From the NCBI GenBank assembly GCA_002733735.2, contig NVWT02000001.1:144433-151783 (forward strand): DNA of 7,351 nt. Direction: 5' to 3'. Of the stretch, positions 1-4,700 are shown in pieces. The notes under the pieces are model-generated. The model was not told the DNA's origin. It was given only the letters and a program-made list of their open reading frames with translations, and did not search any database. A program made the translations under genes and the position numbers. Position 1 is the first letter of the stretch. Each line of letters opens with the position of its first letter. This stretch comes from Robiginitomaculum sp. (GTDB lineage Bacteria > Pseudomonadota > Alphaproteobacteria > Caulobacterales > Maricaulaceae).

Positions 1-498
1 CTCTGGTTTTGTCATCAATAATGTGTATTCCGGCGGCGGCACATAGCCCTTAGCGGTAATGATCGAATTCACCCCATTGGCATAGGCGGCAAACGCTGCT
101 TGGGTTGGCTGGTTCAAATGTTTGAACGATTGATCAGCAGCTTCACCCAAGCCCAACACCCGCATCTGCACATCGGTACGCAAAGTCAACGAGCCAACCA
201 ATTCCGATAATCTGCCATGGGCGGCACGGCGTGAAAGATCCATCTGGAACATACGATCCTGAGCGTGAGCCACACCCATGGTAAAAAATAAATCATGGCG
301 AGAAGCTGCAAAAATATGTGGAATTCCATATTTATCACGAACAATGCTGGTTTCAGATTGCAATCCAGATAACTGCATTTCACCGGAAGTTTGCGGCAAT
401 GACTGCCCGAAACGCCAATAAACATAGCCCGCAGTAATAATGCCTAGCACCACTAATACCAATAAAACTCGCACCAACCACTTTAACAAAGTTATCAT
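1..498 (-). CDS. Penicillin amidase (acylase) family protein, 5' part only
   Basis: Reading the minus strand from an ATG at 498 gives 166 codons with no stop before the window edge, so only the N-terminus is present. Residues 4-23 are strongly hydrophobic (signal peptide or membrane anchor), followed by WRFGQSLPQTSG. The diagnostic part is RDKYGIPHI (about 54-62), then GVAHAQDRMFQMD (75-87) and RRAAHGRLSELVG (90-102), then PPEY (155-158). This order is characteristic of the alpha chain of penicillin G amidase/cephalosporin acylase/AHL acylase-type N-terminal nucleophile hydrolases. Known for the family: an exported precursor of roughly 700-850 residues is cut autocatalytically, and the beta chain starts with the catalytic Ser. 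That part lies outside the window, so activity and substrate (beta-lactam side chain, acyl-homoserine lactone or other amide) cannot be judged. The start is supported by AAGGGG eight bases upstream. The gene is divergent from the dehydrogenase. Confidence 0.9.
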   Translation of the reverse strand, partial: MITLLKWLVRVLLVLVVLGIITAGYVYWRFGQSLPQTSGEMQLSGLQSETSIVRDKYGIPHIFAASRHDLFFTMGVAHAQDRMFQMDLSRRAAHGRLSELVGSLTLRTDVQMRVLGLGEAADQSFKHLNQPTQAAFAAYANGVNSIITAKGYVPPPEYTLLMTKPE

Positions 499-506
499 AT
501 GTCATA

Positions 507-512
507 CCCCTT
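507..512 (-). promoter_or_regulatory. Ribosome binding site of the acylase gene
   Basis: On the minus strand AAGGGG lies eight bases before the ATG at 498. This favours that start over the out-of-frame ATG at 505, which would be only one base away from the site. Confidence 0.6.
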
Positions 513-533
513 GCGTTAAACTAGCAAACCTTT

Positions 534-537
534 GGAG
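534..537 (+). promoter_or_regulatory. Ribosome binding site deciding the dehydrogenase start
   Basis: GGAG sits two bases before the ATG at 540 but eight bases before the in-frame ATG at 546. Two bases is too close for normal initiation, so the site selects the ATG at 546. The resulting protein begins MADLAFLGLGTMG, which is also the usual distance from Met to the dinucleotide-binding glycines in this family. Confidence 0.65.
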
Positions 538-545
538 AAATGAAT

Positions 546-1406
546 ATGGCTGATTTGGCATTTTTAGGATTAGGAACTATGGGGTTTCCCATGGCGGGGC
601 ATTTAGTTAGAGCTGGTCACAAGGTTACGGTGTGGAACCGCACAACCAGTGTCGCGCAGAAATGGAAAAACACACATGAGGGAACTGTTGTCACAGAACC
701 TTATGAAGCGATTAAAAATGCACAAATAGTATTTGCGTGCCTTGGTGATGATCCAGACGTTAGAGAAGTAGCTGAACCCTTGTTTGCTGTCATGTCAGAT
801 GACGCTATATTTGTTGATCACACCACCACTTCGGCAGCGTTGGCGCTGGAAATGGGCGAAAAAGCAGCAAAACATGGAGTTTCATTCATTGATGCCCCGG
901 TTTCTGGCGGTCAAGCCGGAGCCGAGAACGGGCAGTTGAGCATTATGTGCGGAGCTGATGATCGTTCTTTCAAAACAGCTCTGCCAATAATGAATTGTTA
1001 CGCCAAATCTGTAAAACACATGGGCGATATTGGCTCCGGTCAATTAACCAAAATGGTCAACCAGATATGTATCGCCGGCGTTGTACAGGGACTTTCCGAG
1101 GGGTTAAACTTTGCTAGATCAGCCGGACTTGACCCAATTAAAGTTGTCGAAGCCATAGGCCAAGGTGCGGCGCAAAGTTGGCAAATGGATAATCGCCACC
1201 AAACAATGGCCAAGGGCGAGTTTGAATTTGGTTTTGCCGTTGACTGGATGCGAAAGGATCTAAGAGTGACGCTAGAAGAAGCCAAAACTAATGGTGCGAA
1301 ACTACCGGTAACTAAAATCGTTGATAGCTATTATTCCAAAATCCAAGAAATCGGCGGCGGTCGTTGGGATACCTCAAGCTTAATCAAGTTATTGGGCAAA
1401 GATTGA
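546..1406 (+). CDS. NAD(P)-dependent beta-hydroxyacid dehydrogenase (3-hydroxyisobutyrate dehydrogenase family)
   Basis: A 286-residue cytosolic oxidoreductase, full length for its family, with an upstream in-frame ATG at 540 as a less likely start. Visible motifs: the Rossmann fingerprint GLGTMG at 8-13; N-R-T at 31-33 after the second strand, a feature often associated with NADP(H) preference; the substrate-binding DAPVSGG at 116-122; the catalytic helix G-S-G-Q-L-T-K-M-V-N with K169 as the expected catalytic lysine and N172; and K237-D238 in the C-terminal helical domain. The N-terminal half is the cofactor domain and residues from about 163 on form the all-alpha dimerisation domain. Family members interconvert a beta-hydroxyacid and its semialdehyde (3-hydroxyisobutyrate, tartronate semialdehyde, glyoxylate/succinic semialdehyde, 4-hydroxybutyrate). 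The exact substrate cannot be read from the sequence. All key residues are intact. The last 38 codons are duplicated, with divergence, at the right end of the window. Confidence 0.92.
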   Translation: MADLAFLGLGTMGFPMAGHLVRAGHKVTVWNRTTSVAQKWKNTHEGTVVTEPYEAIKNAQIVFACLGDDPDVREVAEPLFAVMSDDAIFVDHTTTSAALALEMGEKAAKHGVSFIDAPVSGGQAGAENGQLSIMCGADDRSFKTALPIMNCYAKSVKHMGDIGSGQLTKMVNQICIAGVVQGLSEGLNFARSAGLDPIKVVEAIGQGAAQSWQMDNRHQTMAKGEFEFGFAVDWMRKDLRVTLEEAKTNGAKLPVTKIVDSYYSKIQEIGGGRWDTSSLIKLLGKD

Positions 1407-1441
1407 CACAACACCTAAGCGGTCATCGAATTTGCCAATAA
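1290..1441 (+). repeat. Direct repeat, left copy (dehydrogenase 3' end plus tail)
   Basis: This stretch matches 7200-7351 at a constant offset of 5910 bases with no gaps. I count 15 mismatches in 152 bases. It covers codons 249-286 and the stop of the dehydrogenase, plus 35 bases downstream. Similarity drops abruptly upstream of 1290. The right edge cannot be set because the second copy runs to the window end. Confidence 0.93.
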
Positions 1442-1516
1442 GGAACCAAGTTCAGTAAAATCCACAAACCGTGGCGATGTTTTGCGCCCAAAGCACGCGC
1501 CCTGCTCGAAATGGTT

Positions 1517-1544
1517 TTGGTTGAATAACGTGGTGAAATAGAAT
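1517..1544 (+). promoter_or_regulatory. Candidate sigma-70-type promoter for the giant repeat protein
   Basis: TTGGTT (1517-1522) and TAGAAT (1539-1544) are 16 bases apart. The -10 matches the consensus at five of six bases, while the -35 matches at only three. Transcription would start near 1551, leaving a short leader that includes the ribosome binding site. The call is weak and rests on spacing and the -10 alone. Confidence 0.3.
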
Positions 1545-1568
1545 ACAAGACCGGTAACAGAGTATAGT

Positions 1569-1573
1569 AGGGG
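1569..1573 (+). promoter_or_regulatory. Ribosome binding site of the giant repeat protein
   Basis: AGGGG lies seven bases before the ATG at 1581. The alternative in-frame ATG at 1674, which would give an ordinary 25-residue signal peptide, has no purine-rich site in front of it. This supports the longer product. Confidence 0.6.
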
Positions 1574-1580
1574 AAAACTA

Positions 1581-1748
1581 ATGGGTATTTTGGTTCAGAG
1601 ACAATTGGGTGCATTGGCACAAGGTATAGATCCGCGTTTGAATACAAAACCTCAGCAATCAAAGCGCCGATTAATGACTCATACCCTGGTTTTGGCGGTT
1701 TTTGCCCTCATGCTAAGCATCGCCTGGCTCACCCCCAAAGCATATGCC
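1581..1748 (+). other. Signal peptide coding region (extended n-region)
   Basis: This encodes residues 1-56. About 30 polar residues ending in SKRR precede a hydrophobic core (TLVLAVFALMLSIAWL) and the A-Y-A cleavage motif, so T57 would be the mature N-terminus. Export through Sec to the periplasm or beyond is inferred. If translation started at M32 (1674), the remaining 25 residues would still make a complete signal peptide, so export does not depend on the start choice. Confidence 0.75.
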
Positions 1749-4700
1749 ACTGAGTTTCTGGTCAATACCACTACGGCAAGAGGTCAGGCTGATCCTAGCG
1801 TTGCTGAGCTTAGCAATGGTAGTTTTATCATTATTTGGGAGGATGATAGTCAAGAAGGAGATGATACCAACAGCTCTGAAATCCGCGCCCGGCGGTATGA
1901 TGTCAGTGGTCTGGGGATAGGGGACGATTTTGTAGTCAATACCACCTTTATAGGCAGGCAAAGCGCCCCCAGCATTACTGGGCTTAGCAATGGTGGTTTT
2001 GCCATAACTTGGCAAGATGATAGTCCAGGAGAAGATGATCCCAGTAGTTCTGCCATCCGCGCCCGGCATTATAATGTCGATGGCAATGCGCAAGGGGACG
2101 ATTTTGGGGTCAACACTACTACACAAAACGCGCAGCGTGCCCCGCGCATTGCTGGCCTTGATAACGGTGGCTTTGTCATAACTTGGCAAGATGATAGTGC
2201 AACCGGACTTGACAACGAGAGCTCGGCCATCCGCGCCCAGCGTTATGATGCCAATGGTGTGACGCAAGGGGTCGAATTTCTGGTCAATAGCACCATTGAA
2301 GGCGGGCAAAGGGCCCCCAGCATTGCTGGCCTTGATAACGGTGGCTTTGTCATTGCTTGGCAAGATGATAGTCTAAAAGGAGCTGATACCAGTAGTTCTG
2401 CCATCCGCGCCCGGCGTTATGATGCCAATGGCGTGGCGCAAGATATCGATTTTCAGGTCAATACCACTACGACAAACTCTCAGCGTGATGCCAGCATTGC
2501 CAGCCTTGATAATGGTGGTTTTGTCATTGCTTGGCAGGATGATAGTGCAGCCGGAGTTGATACCAGTAGCTCGGCCATCCGCGCCCGGCGTTATGATGCC
2601 AATGGCGTGGATCAAGGGGGCGATTTTGAGGTCAATACCACCATTACAGGCGGGCAAAGGACCCCGCGCATTGCTGGCCTTGATAATGGTGGTTTTGCCA
2701 TCACCTGGCAGGATGATAGTGCAACCGGACTTGACAACGATAGCTCTGCCATCCGCGCGCGGCAATATAATGCCAATGGCGTGGCACAAGGTATCGATTT
2801 TGAGGTCAACACCATTACGGCAAGTTCTCAGGATGAGCCGGACATTGCAAGCCTTAGCAACGGTAATTTTGTCATTACCTGGCGGGATTTTAGTCGATCC
2901 TCGCCTGATATCAATAGCTTTGCCATCCGTGCAGATATTTTTCAAGATGCCAATGACGCCGCACCAGAGGGTGAATTTCTTGTCAACACCACTACGACAG
3001 ATCATCAGCGTGACCCCAGCATTGCCGAGCTTGTTGGTGGTGGCTTTGTCATTACCTGGGAGGATGATAACCAAGCCATCCGCGCCCAGCGGTATGCTGC
3101 CAATGGCGTGGCGCAAGGAAACGAGTTTTTGGTCAATACGACTGCGGCAAATATTCTAACGCCTTCGTTTATACCGAGCATTGCCGGGCTTGAAAATGGC
3201 GGTTTTGTCATTACCTGGGGAGATTTATCTACCATCCGCGCCCAGCGTTATAATGCCAATGGCATGGCGCAAGGGGCTGAGTTTGTGATCAGCACGACTG
3301 CGTTTTCTCCGGCTACACCGAGCATTACCGGGCTTAGCAATGGTGGTTTTGTCATTACCTGGGAAGATCATACCGCTGACATCCGCGCCCAGCGTTATAA
3401 TTCCGATGGCGTGGCGCAAGGGGGCGAGTTTTTGGTCAATAGCATTACGGAAGATATTCAGAATCGCCCCAGCATTGCTGGCCTTGGTAATGGTGGTTTT
3501 GTCATTACTTGGACGGATGACAGTCAAACCGGGGACGATACTGATAGTTTTGCCGTCCGCGCCCAGCGCTATGATGCCAATGGCGTGAGACAAGGGACTG
3601 AGTTTCTAGTCAACACCACTACGGCAAGATTTCAGCATGAGCCCAGTATTGCCGGTCTTGATAATGGTGGTTTTGTCATTACCTGGACGGATAATAGCGA
3701 TACCAGTAACGCCGTCCGCGCCCGGCGTTATAATGCCAATGGCGTGGCGCAAGGGGGTGATTTTTTGGTCAATACGACTGTGCCAAACGATCAGGACGAG
3801 CCCAGCGTTGCCGGGCTTGGTAATGGTGGTTTTGTCATTACCTGGCAAGATTTTAGCCGAAGCGGAGGCGATGACAGTAGTCATGCCGTTCGCGCCCAGC
3901 GTTATGATGCCAATGGCGTAGCGCAGGGGGGCGAATTTCTGGTCAATACCACTACGGAAGACTTTCAGGGAGAACCGAGCATTGCCGGCCTTGGCAATAG
4001 TGGCTTTGTCATTACCTGGGCGGATGATAGCCAAACCGGCGGCGACACCAGTGGCGAAGCCATCCGTGCCCAGCTTTATGCTGCCAATGGCGTGGCACCG
4101 GGGGGCGAGTTTCTGGTCAATACTAGTACGACAGGTGCTCAGGAAATCCCAAGCATTGCCGAGCTTAACGGCGGGGGATTTGTCATTACTTGGGCGGATT
4201 TTAGCGGAACCGGAGCTGATCACGATAGCTTTGCCGTCCGCGCCCAGCGTTATAATGCCAATGGTGTGTCGCAAGGAAACGAGTTTTTGGTCAACACAGC
4301 TATAGGGGGTGATCAAACCGCCTCCCGCGTTGCTGGCCTTGGCAATGGTGGCTTTGTCATTACCTGGCAAGATGGTAGTCTAAAAGCGGACGATGGCGAT
4401 AGCTTTGCTGTCCGCGCCCAGCGCTATGATGCCAATGGCGTGGAGCAAGGGGCCGAATTCCTGGTTAATACCATTAAGAGAAGCTTTCAGGGTGACCCCA
4501 GCATTGCCAGCCTTGGTAATGGTGGCTTTGTCATTACTTGGGAGGATGATAGTCTAAGCGATGACGATGCCAGCTTTAATGCCGTCCGTGCCCAGCGTTA
4601 TGATGCCAATGGTGTGGCGCAAGGGATCGAGTTTCTAGTCAATACTGCTACGACAAACACCCAGCGTGATCCCAGTGTTGCCGGCCTTGGAGGCGGTGGC

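Larger units (their letters stand above)
499..545. promoter_or_regulatory. Divergent intergenic region, acylase / dehydrogenase
   Basis: Only 47 bases separate the two divergent start codons. The stretch contains both ribosome binding sites and little else. Any promoters must therefore overlap each other or lie partly inside the opposite gene's 5' coding sequence. I saw no convincing -35/-10 pair on either strand (TATCAT at 493-498 resembles a -10 but has no partner), so the transcription starts are not assigned. Confidence 0.45.
1407..1580. other. Intergenic region between dehydrogenase and giant repeat protein
   Basis: This holds 174 bases. The first 35 are the tail of the duplicated segment, with only one difference from the right copy. 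I saw no clear rho-independent terminator for the dehydrogenase. The right part carries a weak promoter candidate and the ribosome binding site of the next gene. A minus-strand frame is open from 1594 to a TAG at 1415-1417 (59 codons, ending LLANSMTA) but has no usable start. It may be the decayed end of a convergent gene, so I do not annotate it as a CDS. Confidence 0.5.

Noticed and set aside
186..425. A 79-codon minus-strand frame in the left region
   Set aside because: It overlaps the acylase gene in another frame. The acylase frame has clear family motifs, while this one has none.
1442..1528. A 28-codon plus-strand open frame ending in TAA just after the duplicated tail
   Set aside because: It has no start codon or ribosome binding site and no recognised similarity. 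It may be a gene remnant, but this cannot be shown.
1423..1662. A 79-codon minus-strand frame with an ATG start between the dehydrogenase and the giant gene
   Set aside because: It overlaps the start of the giant gene, has no recognisable motif, and a different minus-strand frame in the same place looks equally or more protein-like. Neither is supported enough to call.
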